From assembly GCA_910585945.1 (NCBI GenBank), contig CAJUHZ010000019.1, forward strand, positions 1 to 43,109: a DNA stretch of 43,109 nucleotides, given 5' to 3'. Below, one piece after another: positions 1-7,786 of the stretch; within the stretch, counting starts at the first letter, position 1; the number at the start of each line of letters is the position of its first letter. The notes under the pieces were generated by a model. That model had not been told where the DNA came from. It searched no databases and saw only the letters and a list, made by a program, of their open reading frames with translations. The translations under genes and the position numbers were made by a program. Source of the DNA: an uncultured Bilophila sp. Lineage in GTDB: Bacteria; Desulfobacterota; Desulfovibrionia; Desulfovibrionales; Desulfovibrionaceae.

Positions 1-143
1 AGCAGATCTACACCACGCTGGAAAAACGCATGAAGTGCGGCGTGGGCATCTGCGGGCGCTGCAACATCGGCGGCAAGCTCGTCTGCGTTGACGGGCCTGT
101 CTTCTCCAATGCGGAGCTGAAGAAACTGCCCCCCGAAATGTAG
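1..143 (+). CDS. C-terminal fragment of a flavin-dependent oxidoreductase subunit with a [2Fe-2S] site
   Basis: Only the last 46 codons are inside the window; reading starts in frame at base 3 and ends with TAG at 141-143. The fragment has a cysteine cluster CGVGICGRC followed by a further Cys in LVCVDGP, then VFSNAELKKLPPE. This four-Cys pattern is the [2Fe-2S] site at the C-terminus of the PyrK / hydrogenase-gamma / sulfite-reductase-B family of FAD/NAD(P)-binding electron transfer proteins. In sulfate reducers such subunits often pass electrons from NAD(P)H to heterodisulfide-reductase-like complexes. The PVFS ending points to the HydG/AsrB-like branch rather than true dihydroorotate dehydrogenase PyrK, but with only 46 residues the partner and substrate cannot be decided. 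Confidence 0.75.
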   Translation, partial: QIYTTLEKRMKCGVGICGRCNIGGKLVCVDGPVFSNAELKKLPPEM

Positions 144-182
144 CGACACCTCCACGCGCAAACCGTGTCTTGAATAATGAAG

Positions 183-212
183 AAAGGGCGGCCGGGTCTC
201 CGGACGCCCTTT
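183..212 (+). terminator. hairpin terminator after the oxidoreductase gene
   Basis: An 8-bp perfect stem (AAAGGGCG at 183-190, CGCCCTTT at 205-212) encloses a further CCGG/CCGG pairing. The A-run before and short T-run after make it usable from both strands. It lies 40 bases past the oxidoreductase stop. The T tract is short, so efficiency is uncertain. Confidence 0.55.
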
Positions 213-237
213 CATGTTCCTCAAGAAAAAAGAAAAA

Positions 238-354
238 GGCGTTGCAGGGCCAACATTGACTGTATGTTCAATACAGCGTCGCCCAATGTTTGCCCCTTGC
301 CGGCCGAAAAACAATCAGCTTTTCGCGGACGGCGTTTTCATAGGGGCTGACCCC
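238..354 (+). repeat. dispersed intergenic repeat, copy 1
   Basis: This copy reads GGCGTTGCAGGGCCAACATT, then a dyad (CTGTAT at 260-265, ATACAG at 271-276, flanked by CAACATTG and CAATGTTTG), then CCCCTTGCCGGCCG and GGCGTTTTCATAGGGG. The same order of blocks occurs inverted at 3618-3785 and 26020-26118 and directly at 24981-25153; the right edge recurs at the end of the window. Its right part overlaps the 3' end of the convergent MATE gene, so the last residues and stop codon of that gene are repeat sequence. Confidence 0.85.
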
Positions 355-1682
355 AGCCACTGTTTCCCCCGAAAGACATGGATGGTCCACAACGCCGCGC
401 ACACATTGCCGAGGGTCATGCCGGCGTAGACCCCGCTTGCGCCAAGGTCCAGTCCATAGGCCAGAAGGCAGGCGGTCGGGACGGAAACGCCCCAGGTGGA
501 AACGCAACCGATGCGGCAGGTGAAGCGCGTCGCCCCGGCGCCCGCGAGCGCCGCGCTCAGAACCTGCACGGCCGCCTGCGCCGGCAGGGCAAGACAGGAA
601 AAGAACAGAAAGTTTGCTGCTTGCGCGCCCGCCGCCGCGTCCCGCGTGAAGAGCAGGACCACAGGCTCCCGCAGCGCGCCCACGGCCAGAGCCACCGCCG
701 TCATGCAGCAGGCTGTTCCGATCGCGTAGCGCGCGCCAAGGCCGCTCGCCGCGTCCTGCCGTCCGCCCCCGAGCAGGTGACCGGAAAGAATCGTGATCGT
801 CATGCCAAGCGCGCCAAGGGGGAACAGCACAAAGCCCATGATCCTCATGCCGAGCGTCATGCCGGCTACCGCCGCCACCGCGTCCCTGGGCAGCCCCGTG
901 ACACAGGCCAGCAGGACCATGCCGCCCGTCTGCGCGGCAAGGTTGCCCAGGGCGGCTGGCGCTCCGATGCGCCAGATACGCGGCGCGGCGACCCGGTTCC
1001 AGCGCCAGGTGGCGAACGCGGCGCGGCAAAGGATGCCCCGGCGCGTTCCTATCGCCACATTGCAGACGAAACCCGCCAGGGCGGAAAAAAACGTGGCCCA
1101 CGCCACAGCGGGATAACCCCACGCCGGCAAGCCCCAGCGACCAAGGCCGAAACCCGCGCTCCCCACAAAGTTGATCAGCGCCACAAGCACAAGGGTGGCA
1201 AAGGGGAGCCAGACAAGCTTGTGCGCACGGAACACGGAATTCAGCATGATCATGCTGTAATAGAAGGGAAGCTGCGCGGCGTAGGCTGTGCCGAACACCA
1301 AGAGAACAGGCGCGACGTTCCCCGGCACAAGCCCCAGCCCCAGCGCCGCCGGCAGGGCCGCGAGCGCCAGCGCCGCCACCAGACAGCCCGTCAGAAACGA
1401 AATGCCCACAATCAGTCCACCGTAGCGCAGGGCGCGCCGCGTCCTGCCGCCCCCAAGCGCCTGACTGACCGTGGCCATGCAGCCGCTGCCCACAATGGAA
1501 ACCACCAGCATGAGCAGAGCGAACGCCTGCGAGACAAGCCCGAGCGAGGCTAGCACGTTCCGGTCAATCTGTCCAGCCACCCAGACATCCGTCATGGAAA
1601 CGGCCAGATGACACAGCATCAACCCCAACTGCGGAACAGAAAGGCGAAAGACCTCGCGGGGAGAACTCATGCCCTGGGCCAC
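315..1682 (-). CDS. MATE family multidrug/toxin efflux transporter
   Basis: The 455-residue product is a polytopic inner-membrane protein with about 12 hydrophobic segments in two similar halves, the length and layout of MATE (NorM/DinF type) exporters that expel cationic compounds using a Na+ or H+ gradient. The start is read as GTG at 1682, six bases after GGGAG; an ATG four codons later is the alternative. It follows tonB by 10 bases and so is the last gene of an exbB-exbD-tonB-MATE unit. Its place at the end of a heme locus suggests it might export a heme breakdown product or other toxic tetrapyrrole, but that is only inferred from position. The last dozen residues and the stop are encoded by repeat copy 1, so the C-terminus is probably not the ancestral one. 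Confidence 0.85.
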   Translation of the reverse strand: MAQGMSSPREVFRLSVPQLGLMLCHLAVSMTDVWVAGQIDRNVLASLGLVSQAFALLMLVVSIVGSGCMATVSQALGGGRTRRALRYGGLIVGISFLTGCLVAALALAALPAALGLGLVPGNVAPVLLVFGTAYAAQLPFYYSMIMLNSVFRAHKLVWLPFATLVLVALINFVGSAGFGLGRWGLPAWGYPAVAWATFFSALAGFVCNVAIGTRRGILCRAAFATWRWNRVAAPRIWRIGAPAALGNLAAQTGGMVLLACVTGLPRDAVAAVAGMTLGMRIMGFVLFPLGALGMTITILSGHLLGGGRQDAASGLGARYAIGTACCMTAVALAVGALREPVVLLFTRDAAAGAQAANFLFFSCLALPAQAAVQVLSAALAGAGATRFTCRIGCVSTWGVSVPTACLLAYGLDLGASGVYAGMTLGNVCAALWTIHVFRGKQWLGSAPMKTPSAKS

Positions 1683-1692
1683 GTCTGTCTCC

Positions 1693-2478
1693 CTATTTCA
1701 GTTCGTATTTGACCGGCACGCGCACGGAAAAAGCCGCGCCGCGCACGCCGGTATCGAGTCCCGCCAGCTTTTCGCCAAGGCGCGCGGTTTCCAGATCCAG
1801 CACGCCGATGCCGCTGCCCTTGTCGACGGAGCAATCCCGCACCCTGCCGTCCGAACCGACGCGGATCAGCAGCGTGACCATGCCTTCCGCGCCAGTGCGT
1901 CTGGCCTGACGCGGATAACGCTTGCGGCGTTCGATTTCCTCCACCAGCACGCGCAACGCCTGCTGCCGAGACGCGTCCGAGACCTCGGCCCTGACGGGTT
2001 CCGGGCGGGGCGTCGTGTCCGTGCCCGGCCTGGCCGGCGCATCCTGAACGGTAGCGGGAACGTCGGGCGGCGCGACGGGAGCGCGATGCTCTGCACGCGG
2101 TTTTGGCTTTGGCCTGGGTTTGGGCTTCGGGGGGGGCGTTTCCCGTTTTTCCGGCTCCACAATCCGGGGAGGCTCGGGCGGAGGCGTTTCGCGCTTTTCT
2201 TCCACGGCCGGCGCCACATAGGGGGATTCGTCCGCAAAGAGACGCCGCTCCTCCTGCGGAGGCCGGACGGGTTCCGGTTCCACTTCCTGAAAGCGCAGGG
2301 CAAGCACGAGGGGCTGAACAGGGGGCAGGCGCAGCACGGGTTGCCGCAGCGTGACAAACGGGATCAACATGCCCGCCATCAGCCCTAGCGAGACAAGCCG
2401 GGCGTATCTGCGGCTGCCGTGGAGCGCGGCTGTATCCAGCCACTCAGCGCGCGGCGGGCTTTTGCGTACTGATGACAA
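1693..2478 (-). CDS. tonB: TonB energy-transducing protein
   Basis: TonB spans the periplasm and passes proton-motive energy from ExbB/ExbD to outer-membrane receptors. The protein has one N-terminal membrane anchor (around LVSLGLMAGMLIPFV), a long proline-rich stretch of alternating Pro-Glu and Pro-Lys (several PPE, PPKPKPRPKPKP repeats) and a C-terminal TonB fold with the typical KRYPRQARRTGAEGMVTLLI segment. I place the start at TTG 2478, because GAGGAGG lies five bases upstream; this gives 261 residues and overlaps exbD by 35 bases. An open frame extends further upstream to 2553 but without a ribosome site. Together with exbB and exbD it forms a dedicated TonB system, most likely serving the heme-type receptor at 7928-10021. 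Confidence 0.88.
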   Translation of the reverse strand: MSSVRKSPPRAEWLDTAALHGSRRYARLVSLGLMAGMLIPFVTLRQPVLRLPPVQPLVLALRFQEVEPEPVRPPQEERRLFADESPYVAPAVEEKRETPPPEPPRIVEPEKRETPPPKPKPRPKPKPRAEHRAPVAPPDVPATVQDAPARPGTDTTPRPEPVRAEVSDASRQQALRVLVEEIERRKRYPRQARRTGAEGMVTLLIRVGSDGRVRDCSVDKGSGIGVLDLETARLGEKLAGLDTGVRGAAFSVRVPVKYELK

Positions 2479-2836
2479 AGCGGCCTCCTCTCTTTTCCCT
2501 GGCGATGTCCACAACGCCCACAAAGGCTTCAAACGGGGCCTTCTCATCCACATGCAGGTTCAGCAAACTTTCCGGCATACTGTCCAGCAGGGCGGGCAGT
2601 TCCTCCTTTGAAACAGGCTTGTCGTTGTGGTAGAGCGATCCGTCGGCCTTGACGCCGATCAGCAGTTCCTTCGGGCGGTTGGACGGCTTTTCCGCCGTTT
2701 CGGATTTGGGCAGCACGATGTCCAGAACCGGCCGGCTGAAGGTGGTCGTCATGATGAAAAAAACCAGCAGCATGAACACCACGTCGATCAGTGGCGTGAG
2801 GTCGATGCCTGCGTCCTCCTGAAAATCGTCATACAT
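2444..2836 (-). CDS. exbD: ExbD biopolymer transport protein
   Basis: A 130-residue protein with a short cytoplasmic N-terminus, one membrane helix and a periplasmic domain, as in ExbD/TolR. The characteristic DLTPLIDVVFMLLVFFI segment, containing the proton-carrying aspartate at the start of the helix, is intact. The start is ATG 2836, eight bases after GGAGG and overlapping the end of exbB by eight bases, which indicates translational coupling. It works with ExbB as the stator that energises TonB. Confidence 0.92.
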   Translation of the reverse strand: MYDDFQEDAGIDLTPLIDVVFMLLVFFIMTTTFSRPVLDIVLPKSETAEKPSNRPKELLIGVKADGSLYHNDKPVSKEELPALLDSMPESLLNLHVDEKAPFEAFVGVVDIAREKRGGRFVISTQKPAAR

Positions 2837-3464
2837 GAGCAAGCCCTCCCTTGCGGGCGCGCGCCGCGCGCGCCTCCGGTCCCTGGCACAGTTCCAGCGC
2901 CCGGTAGCTGTGTTCCACGGCCTCGATGTGGAAGCTCTTGAATTTCAGCAGCAGGAAATAATAGAACGTCAGCATGGGAATGGCCACGCACAGACCCATG
3001 ATAGTGGTGATCAGGGCCTCCCAGATGCCGGCGGCCAGCATCACGGCGTCGGGCGCGGCGTTTTGCGAGATGGTCTGAAACACGCCAACCATGCCGAGCA
3101 CCGTGCCCAGAAGGCCAAGCAGGGGCGACACGACGGAAATGAGCCGCAGCCAGCACAGGCTCTTGCTCACCGATTCAAAGTTGCGATGGAACAGGTAGCC
3201 CACTTCAGCCCTAATATCGTCGGAATGGCTCGCGTGCGTGCCGACGATATCGCGCACGATGACGATCAGCGGATTGTCGCTGTTCAGGTTCCGCAGACAA
3301 CGTTCGCCCTGATTCCGGACTTCGAGGAAATCCCGCTGAAAATGTCTCCACACCAGCATCATGTAGAAAAATGTGCGCAGGGCGATGTACAGGCCCGCGC
3401 AGCCCACCAGCAGAAGCACACAGCCGGCGGGGCCAATGGACGCGTAGATCTCCGCAAGATTCAT
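2829..3464 (-). CDS. exbB: ExbB / MotA-TolQ-ExbB family proton channel protein
   Basis: A 211-residue inner-membrane protein with three hydrophobic segments: an N-terminal one (GCVLLLVGCAGLYIALRTFF), a second at about residues 108-130 containing the family motif PLLGLLGTVLGMVGVF, and a third around residues 145-170 (AAGIWEALITTIMGLCVAIP). This is the layout of ExbB, which forms the proton-conducting pentamer with ExbD inside. The start is ATG 3464, preceded by AAAGGA at good distance; the open frame continues upstream but without a ribosome site. It is the first gene of exbB-exbD-tonB-MATE. Confidence 0.9.
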   Translation of the reverse strand: MNLAEIYASIGPAGCVLLLVGCAGLYIALRTFFYMMLVWRHFQRDFLEVRNQGERCLRNLNSDNPLIVIVRDIVGTHASHSDDIRAEVGYLFHRNFESVSKSLCWLRLISVVSPLLGLLGTVLGMVGVFQTISQNAAPDAVMLAAGIWEALITTIMGLCVAIPMLTFYYFLLLKFKSFHIEAVEHSYRALELCQGPEARAARARKGGLAHV

Positions 3465-3489
3465 CAGTTTTTCCTTTGTGTTCCAAAGC

Positions 3490-3613
3490 GGATTGCCGTG
3501 ATCGCGCAATCCCGAAGCTGGAAGCCGCCCGTTCGGGATGCGCCGCGCAAACGGATTCCCGAACATTCACGGCGGCACGGCGGTTCCAGAGGCGGCGCTC
3601 CGCCCCCGGAACC
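3490..3613 (-). other. intergenic strip with two hairpins upstream of exbB
   Basis: Two strong dyads lie between the flavodoxin and exbB genes. GGATTGC (3490-3496) pairs with GCAATCC (3506-3512). A nested stem joins GGTTCC (3582-3587) with GGAACC (3608-3613) and inside it GGCGG (3591-3595) with CCGCC (3600-3604). The nested stem has no T tract. It may end transcription of the heme operon or structure the exbB leader; I cannot tell which. Confidence 0.4.
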
Positions 3614-3617
3614 CCAA

Positions 3618-3785
3618 TCTAAGGATCAGACCTCATGAAAACGCCGCCCGCGAAAAGCCGTTTTTTCCGGCCGGCAAGGGGCAAACATTGGGCAAAGCCG
3701 TATGGAACATGCAGTCAATATTGGCCCCGCAACGCCGCCGGACGCAGAAAGGCGGCCTTGCAGCAGGCGGGTTCATGAGGGTTGA
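3618..3785 (-). repeat. dispersed intergenic repeat, copy 2
   Basis: Read on the minus strand this copy starts directly after the flavodoxin stop codon with GTCAACCCTCATGAACCCGC, then CTGCTGCAAGGC, GCGTCCGGCGGCGTTGC, GGGGCCAATATTGAC, the dyad region, CCCAATGTTTGCCCCTTGCC, GGCCGG and GGCGTTTTCATGAGG. It is the most complete copy with copy 3 (24981-25153), sharing the left 60 bases that copy 1 lacks. It separates the heme operon from exbB. Confidence 0.85.
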
Positions 3786-4295
3786 CTATCCTGCAATCCG
3801 CTCCAGCACGCCGCGCAGGAAGGCGCGGGCGTTTTCGCAGTCGTTCTCGTCAGGGTGTTTGGCGGCCTCGGCCAGGCGAGCCTTGCGCTCCTCGGTCATG
3901 GGGTGAACCTTGTCCCCCATCTTCTGCATCATTTCCACGATGCGCGGGTCGACTTTGCCCTGACAGAGGAAGGTGCCAAACACCGTGTTGTTCCGGCCTT
4001 CCAGCAGCGCCTCGCCCTTGACGATGCATTCCCTGGCGTGATCGGAATCGGGCCATGCGCCCAGCGTGCCGAACAGTGCGACTCGAACGCCGGAAAGACG
4101 CTCCAGATAGGCGGCAGCGTCCTTGTCGGGCATGCCCTTGTCCACCCAGTAGCCGACGCCCACCAGATCATAGCCGTCCGGCGCGGGCGCGTCTCCAACC
4201 GGGAAAACGTCGCAACCGGGAATGACTTCGGCGGCGGCGCGGCAGATTTTTTCCGTGTTTCCGGTGCGGGAGGAATACACAATCAAGGCTTTCAT
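3786..4295 (-). CDS. flavodoxin family protein, likely electron donor of the heme locus
   Basis: A 169-residue flavodoxin with the FMN-phosphate loop SSRTGNTEK near the N-terminus and a second flavin loop around GTLGAWPDSDHA. Flavodoxins carry one or two electrons from reductases to enzymes such as radical-SAM proteins. Its ATG (4293-4295) overlaps the stop of hutX (TGATG), so the two are translationally coupled. In Fusobacterium a flavodoxin (HmuF) encoded beside the HutW homologue HmuW supplies electrons for anaerobic heme degradation; position and family here fit the same role. The assignment to that role is inference; the flavodoxin family itself is clear. Confidence 0.85.
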   Translation of the reverse strand: MKALIVYSSRTGNTEKICRAAAEVIPGCDVFPVGDAPAPDGYDLVGVGYWVDKGMPDKDAAAYLERLSGVRVALFGTLGAWPDSDHARECIVKGEALLEGRNNTVFGTFLCQGKVDPRIVEMMQKMGDKVHPMTEERKARLAEAAKHPDENDCENARAFLRGVLERIAG

Positions 4296-4798
4296 CAGAC
4301 TGTCTCCTTGCAGAGTTTGGCGCGCATGGCGAAAAAGCCCTCGCGTGCTTCAGGGATCAGGACGCGCTGTTCACGCCCCACATACACGCCGAACAGGACG
4401 GCCCCATCGGCTCCGAAAAACTGGACGCTGTGACTTTCCAGCCCCATGAAGGGCAGGGACAGAAAGCAGATGTCCGTCGCCCGGTCGCTGCGGATGTGCC
4501 CGCCAAGGGGCGCTCCGCTTTCCAGGTTGAAATAGCCGCCGCCGTGCCTGCCGCCGGGGATCCTGCCCTTGATCTCGACCACACTGCCGGCGTGACACAT
4601 GATGAACGTGGCGGTCGGCCAGCGCGTCAGCCCTTCCCATACGACGTCAAAAGCGTCGCCCCCGCAAAAGGCCCGCATATCTTCGGGCAGGGCGCGCGCC
4701 GCCTGCAGTTCGGTAACGCCGCAGTCTTCGGCGATGGTCGAGAGCATCACCATCTTTTTTTCCGCAAGCAATTCCCTGACGCGATCTTCAAGCTTCAT
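4295..4798 (-). CDS. hutX: HutX-type heme utilization carrier protein
   Basis: A 167-residue cytosolic protein resembling HutX/ChuX, which binds heme delivered to the cytoplasm and hands it to degrading enzymes. The N-terminal part is a short helical region (RVRELLAEKKMVMLSTIAE), followed by the ChuX/HutX core with the motif TFIMCHAGSVVEIKG and the following GGGYFNL turn, matching the family's FI.H.GSV.E.KG pattern. Its ATG overlaps the stop of the upstream ATPase gene (ATGA at 4795-4798) and its stop overlaps the flavodoxin start. Family assignment is firm; direct heme binding is presumed from the family. Confidence 0.85.
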   Translation of the reverse strand: MKLEDRVRELLAEKKMVMLSTIAEDCGVTELQAARALPEDMRAFCGGDAFDVVWEGLTRWPTATFIMCHAGSVVEIKGRIPGGRHGGGYFNLESGAPLGGHIRSDRATDICFLSLPFMGLESHSVQFFGADGAVLFGVYVGREQRVLIPEAREGFFAMRAKLCKETV

Positions 4799-6297
4799 TC
4801 CTGTTCTCCTCGTGTGGTGAAAGCGCCTCGCGCGGTTTCGGCATCCGTCTCTCGGGCGGACGCAAACGGCACGCGCAGGGCGTAGCGCCCAATGCGCTCA
4901 AGCAATTCCAAATCATGGGTGATCAGCAGGATGCACCGCCCCTCGTCGGCCTCCCTTTTCAGGGCGGAGGCCAGTCGGCGCATGTTCGAGCCGTCCAGCC
5001 CGCTGGTGGGTTCGTCAAGAATCAGCAGACGAGGGTTCTTGGTCAAAGCGCAAGCGATGACCAGACGCTGCTTTTCCCCGCCAGAGAGCGACTGCGGGTG
5101 CCGATCCGCCAGTGACGCAAGGGCGAAGGTTTCCAGCAGGGCATCAACCCGCCCGAAGTCCCGGCTTCCGGCCAGGGTCAGGCAGGTTTCCAGCTCCTGC
5201 CGCACCGTGCGCATGTGCAACTGGTGATCGGCATTTTGCAGCACAATGCCGCTCGCGTGCAGGCGTTCGCGCTCGTCAACGGTCCGGCCGGCAAGGCGCA
5301 CGACGCCCGCTCCGGCCCTGTTCAGCCCGGCCAGCACCCTGGCCAGCGTGGTCTTGCCCGCGCCGTTGGGGCCAATGAGCGCCGTGACCCCGCACGGCAG
5401 ACGGAACGAAGCGTTTTCGTACAGGGGGGGACGATCCCTGTAGGCGAAGGAAAGCCCTTCCACTTCCAGCAACGCTTCCCCATCCTCGCAACAGGAAGAT
5501 TCGGAGGAGCCGGATGATTCGCAAATGCCGGAAGGGCAGGCAGGCAGAACGCCTCGCTTGTCCTCCACCCGCACGGAACGCAGGCCGTAACGCTCGCGCA
5601 GGGCCGCGTTCTGCAACAGGTCGAACCCGCCCTCCTCCCGAATGCGCCCCTCCTCCATGATCAGCACGCGGTCGGCCAGGCCCTCAAGCCAGTACAGGCG
5701 GTGATCCGCCACCAGCACGGCCATGCCGCGTTCCCTGAGTTCCCGCAGCTTGCGGGCCAGGGCGACAGTGGATTCAGGGTCCAGATTGGCCGTAGGCTCA
5801 TCAAGGATCAACGCTTTCGGTTCCTGCATACAGATGGAGGCAAGGCCCACCTTCTGTTTCTGGCCCTCGGACAGACTGTGGATGGACGAATGCAGCACCG
5901 GCCCGAGGTCAAAATCCCGCACCGTCCGGTCCGCGGCCTCGCGCATGCGATCCACGCTGATGCCCTGCCATTCCAGCGCGAAAACCAGCTCCTCTTCCAC
6001 GCCAAGGGCAAAAAACTGCTGTTCGGGATCCTGAAACAGGGTTCCCGCCTGACGGGAAAGTTCCGCCAGGCTCTGCTCCCGGGTAGGTCTCCCCCCCATC
6101 AGCACCTCGCCCCGCAGGCTTCCCTGATAGTAATGCGGACACAATCCGTTGACGAGGCGGATCAGTGTGGACTTGCCGCAGCCGCTGGCCCCGGTGCACA
6201 GCACGATCTCCCCGGGCCGAACGTGCAGCGAGACATCCTCCACGGCCGGGCGATCCTGAAACGGGTAGGTGTAGGAGACATTTTCAAGGCGAATCAT
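4795..6297 (-). CDS. ECF-type ABC transporter, fused double ATPase (EcfA-EcfA')
   Basis: A 500-residue protein with two complete ABC ATPase domains. The first has Walker A GASGCGKST, signature LSEGQKQKV and Walker B LILDEPTANLD; the second has GPNGAGKTT, LSGGEKQRL and LILDEPTSGLD. A Ser/Cys-rich linker (SSGSSESSCC) joins them. Both domains keep a catalytic glutamate and an H-loop histidine, so both sites look active. Fused double ATPases are typical of energy-coupling-factor importers; the T and S subunits are encoded just upstream. ATG 6297 is chosen, with GGA seven bases upstream. The gene couples to hutX by a 4-base overlap, tying this importer to heme use. Confidence 0.9.
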   Translation of the reverse strand: MIRLENVSYTYPFQDRPAVEDVSLHVRPGEIVLCTGASGCGKSTLIRLVNGLCPHYYQGSLRGEVLMGGRPTREQSLAELSRQAGTLFQDPEQQFFALGVEEELVFALEWQGISVDRMREAADRTVRDFDLGPVLHSSIHSLSEGQKQKVGLASICMQEPKALILDEPTANLDPESTVALARKLRELRERGMAVLVADHRLYWLEGLADRVLIMEEGRIREEGGFDLLQNAALRERYGLRSVRVEDKRGVLPACPSGICESSGSSESSCCEDGEALLEVEGLSFAYRDRPPLYENASFRLPCGVTALIGPNGAGKTTLARVLAGLNRAGAGVVRLAGRTVDERERLHASGIVLQNADHQLHMRTVRQELETCLTLAGSRDFGRVDALLETFALASLADRHPQSLSGGEKQRLVIACALTKNPRLLILDEPTSGLDGSNMRRLASALKREADEGRCILLITHDLELLERIGRYALRVPFASARETDAETARGAFTTRGEQE

Positions 6298-6450
6298 GTT
6301 TTATTCCATACAAAATATTTATCAGTATGTTTTCAATGCATTCCATTCCGGATCGCGGCCTTGGCGAAAAAGCGCCATCTTTCCGCCCCGGCGGCGCGGG
6401 CGTCCACTCTCGCGACCGCCGGAGCAAACGGCTTCTCAAAAATGGATGAT
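6298..6450 (-). other. AT-rich gap between the ECF T and ATPase genes
   Basis: A 153-base gap. On the minus strand the part next to the ATPase gene holds TTGAAA, 17 bases, then TTGTAT, a weak sigma-70-like arrangement with a low-GC core (TGATAAATATTTTG). It may be an internal promoter; nothing else is evident. Confidence 0.3.
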
Positions 6451-7230
6451 CTACACCATGAAACTCCTGCCGCCGCCAAAACCGATCTGACAGGTCAGGG
6501 CCAGAGCCGAGGCCAGCAGCGCGGCAACCACAAGGAGCGTGTCCGATCGCTTCCAGCACGGGGATCTGTACGGCGTCATGCGCCCTCCGCCGCCAAGGCC
6601 CTTCAGTTCCGCCGCGATGGCCAGATCTTCCGAGGAACGCAGCGAGCGGAACAGCAGCGGCGTGAACAGCAGCCTCAGGCTCAGCAGGGGATGACGCGTC
6701 AGGTTCCACGCCGTGACGCGATAGCCGCGCAGCCTGAGCGACTCGGAAACCTGCCTGATGTCGTGCCAGAACGTAGGCAGCACGCGCAGGGCCACCGCAG
6801 CCGGGAGGTAAACGCAAAAAGGCAGGTGCAGGCCGTGCAGCGTGTTCAGCATGGTCTGGAGTCGGCTGGACAGCGCGAGCGGCAAAAGCACATGCGCCAT
6901 GACCAGAATCCGCAGGAAGGGAACCAGCAGCGCGGCAGGCTCGAAGGCATCCAGCAGGCGCGGCGCCAGAAGCCCCATCACGTGGAGACAGCCGAACGCC
7001 AGCAGGGTCATCGCGATCACCAGCGCGTAGACGGCCAGCAACACGCCTGTACGCCGCAAGGTCAGGGCGTAGCAGAACGAAGCCAGAGCCAGAACCGCCT
7101 GCCCGGTGAAACTGGAAATCGCAATGGTCATGATCGATGCCAGCACGCTGACCGCCATCTTGGCGCGCACGTCCGCCGTATGGATCCAGCCCTGCGGCGA
7201 AGGCCCGCTAGGAACGAACAATGCCCGCAT
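6451..7230 (-). CDS. ECF transporter transmembrane T component (EcfT)
   Basis: A 259-residue integral membrane protein. Hydrophobic segments occupy the first half and the end, and the cytoplasmic loop carries two short coupling motifs, LRLRGYR and AELKGLG, corresponding to the two Ala-Arg-Gly-like motifs by which EcfT docks on its ATPases. The start is ATG 7230, preceded by AGGGAG, overlapping the S-component gene by 23 bases. The open frame runs further upstream but would read through the S gene in another frame. It forms the membrane scaffold joining the substrate-binding S protein to the double ATPase. Confidence 0.85.
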   Translation of the reverse strand: MRALFVPSGPSPQGWIHTADVRAKMAVSVLASIMTIAISSFTGQAVLALASFCYALTLRRTGVLLAVYALVIAMTLLAFGCLHVMGLLAPRLLDAFEPAALLVPFLRILVMAHVLLPLALSSRLQTMLNTLHGLHLPFCVYLPAAVALRVLPTFWHDIRQVSESLRLRGYRVTAWNLTRHPLLSLRLLFTPLLFRSLRSSEDLAIAAELKGLGGGGRMTPYRSPCWKRSDTLLVVAALLASALALTCQIGFGGGRSFMV

Positions 7231-7786
7231 GACGCAGCTCCCTGACGGCGTTGACGCCGGTAAACAGACCGCCCACAGCCCCGAGATAGCCAAGGGCCAC
7301 AATCGGCACGGCGGCGACGAGCATACCCGGCGTCTCCCGCAGGGCAAGCCAGGATACGGCCAGGCTCATGCAGCGGAACAGCAGATCGTACGCCGCCGCC
7401 GCGACCAGCGGACCGAATCTGCCGCGCATTCCGCCCGCGGCCGCCGCCGCGCCTTCGGCCAGCAGTCCGGCCAGCAGCATGGGCGGCAACAGAGTGACGC
7501 TGACGCCCATCAGCAACATGCCGAACAGAACATTGACCGTTACGAAAAGCAGCAGGACGCCAGGCTTGCGGACCTTGTAGAGCATGACCACAAGCAGCGT
7601 GGTGAAGATCAGATTTTTCAGGATCAGGGTCACGGGGTTCATGCCTCCGCCAGCCAGAGCCACCAACAGCGTGGAGACCTTGGCTGCGGCGGCAAAAACC
7701 CCGACGACCACCAGTTCGTACGCGCTCCAGTACTGCCCCCGTCGAACTTGTTCCGGTCGGCAGCATTCAGACTTAAAGCCTTGCAT
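7208..7786 (-). CDS. ECF transporter substrate-binding S component (MptD / Trep_Strep-like)
   Basis: A 192-residue protein with about six hydrophobic segments and the small soluble N-terminus usual for ECF S components. The N-terminal hydrophobic part (ELVVVGVFAAAAK) and glycine-rich middle recall the MptD/Trep_Strep group of putative S components, whose substrates are mostly unknown; this subfamily call is tentative. I choose ATG 7786 because GAGGA lies five bases before it; the ATG 12 codons upstream (7822) has no ribosome site. Coupling with EcfT, the double ATPase and hutX suggests heme or a related tetrapyrrole as substrate, since no HutBCD/HmuTUV-type ABC permease is present in the locus. 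Confidence 0.75.
   Translation of the reverse strand: MQGFKSECCRPEQVRRGQYWSAYELVVVGVFAAAAKVSTLLVALAGGGMNPVTLILKNLIFTTLLVVMLYKVRKPGVLLLFVTVNVLFGMLLMGVSVTLLPPMLLAGLLAEGAAAAAGGMRGRFGPLVAAAAYDLLFRCMSLAVSWLALRETPGMLVAAVPIVALGYLGAVGGLFTGVNAVRELRHAGIVRS

Noticed and set aside
1..143. Partial first gene considered as PyrK of dihydroorotate dehydrogenase
   Set aside because: The Cys cluster fits the family, but the PVFS-type ending and absence of pyrD beside it favour another electron-transfer subunit; too short to decide.
3618..3785. Repeat copies considered as CRISPR repeats
   Set aside because: Copies are far apart, in both orientations, over 100 bases long and diverged; there are no regular spacers or cas genes.
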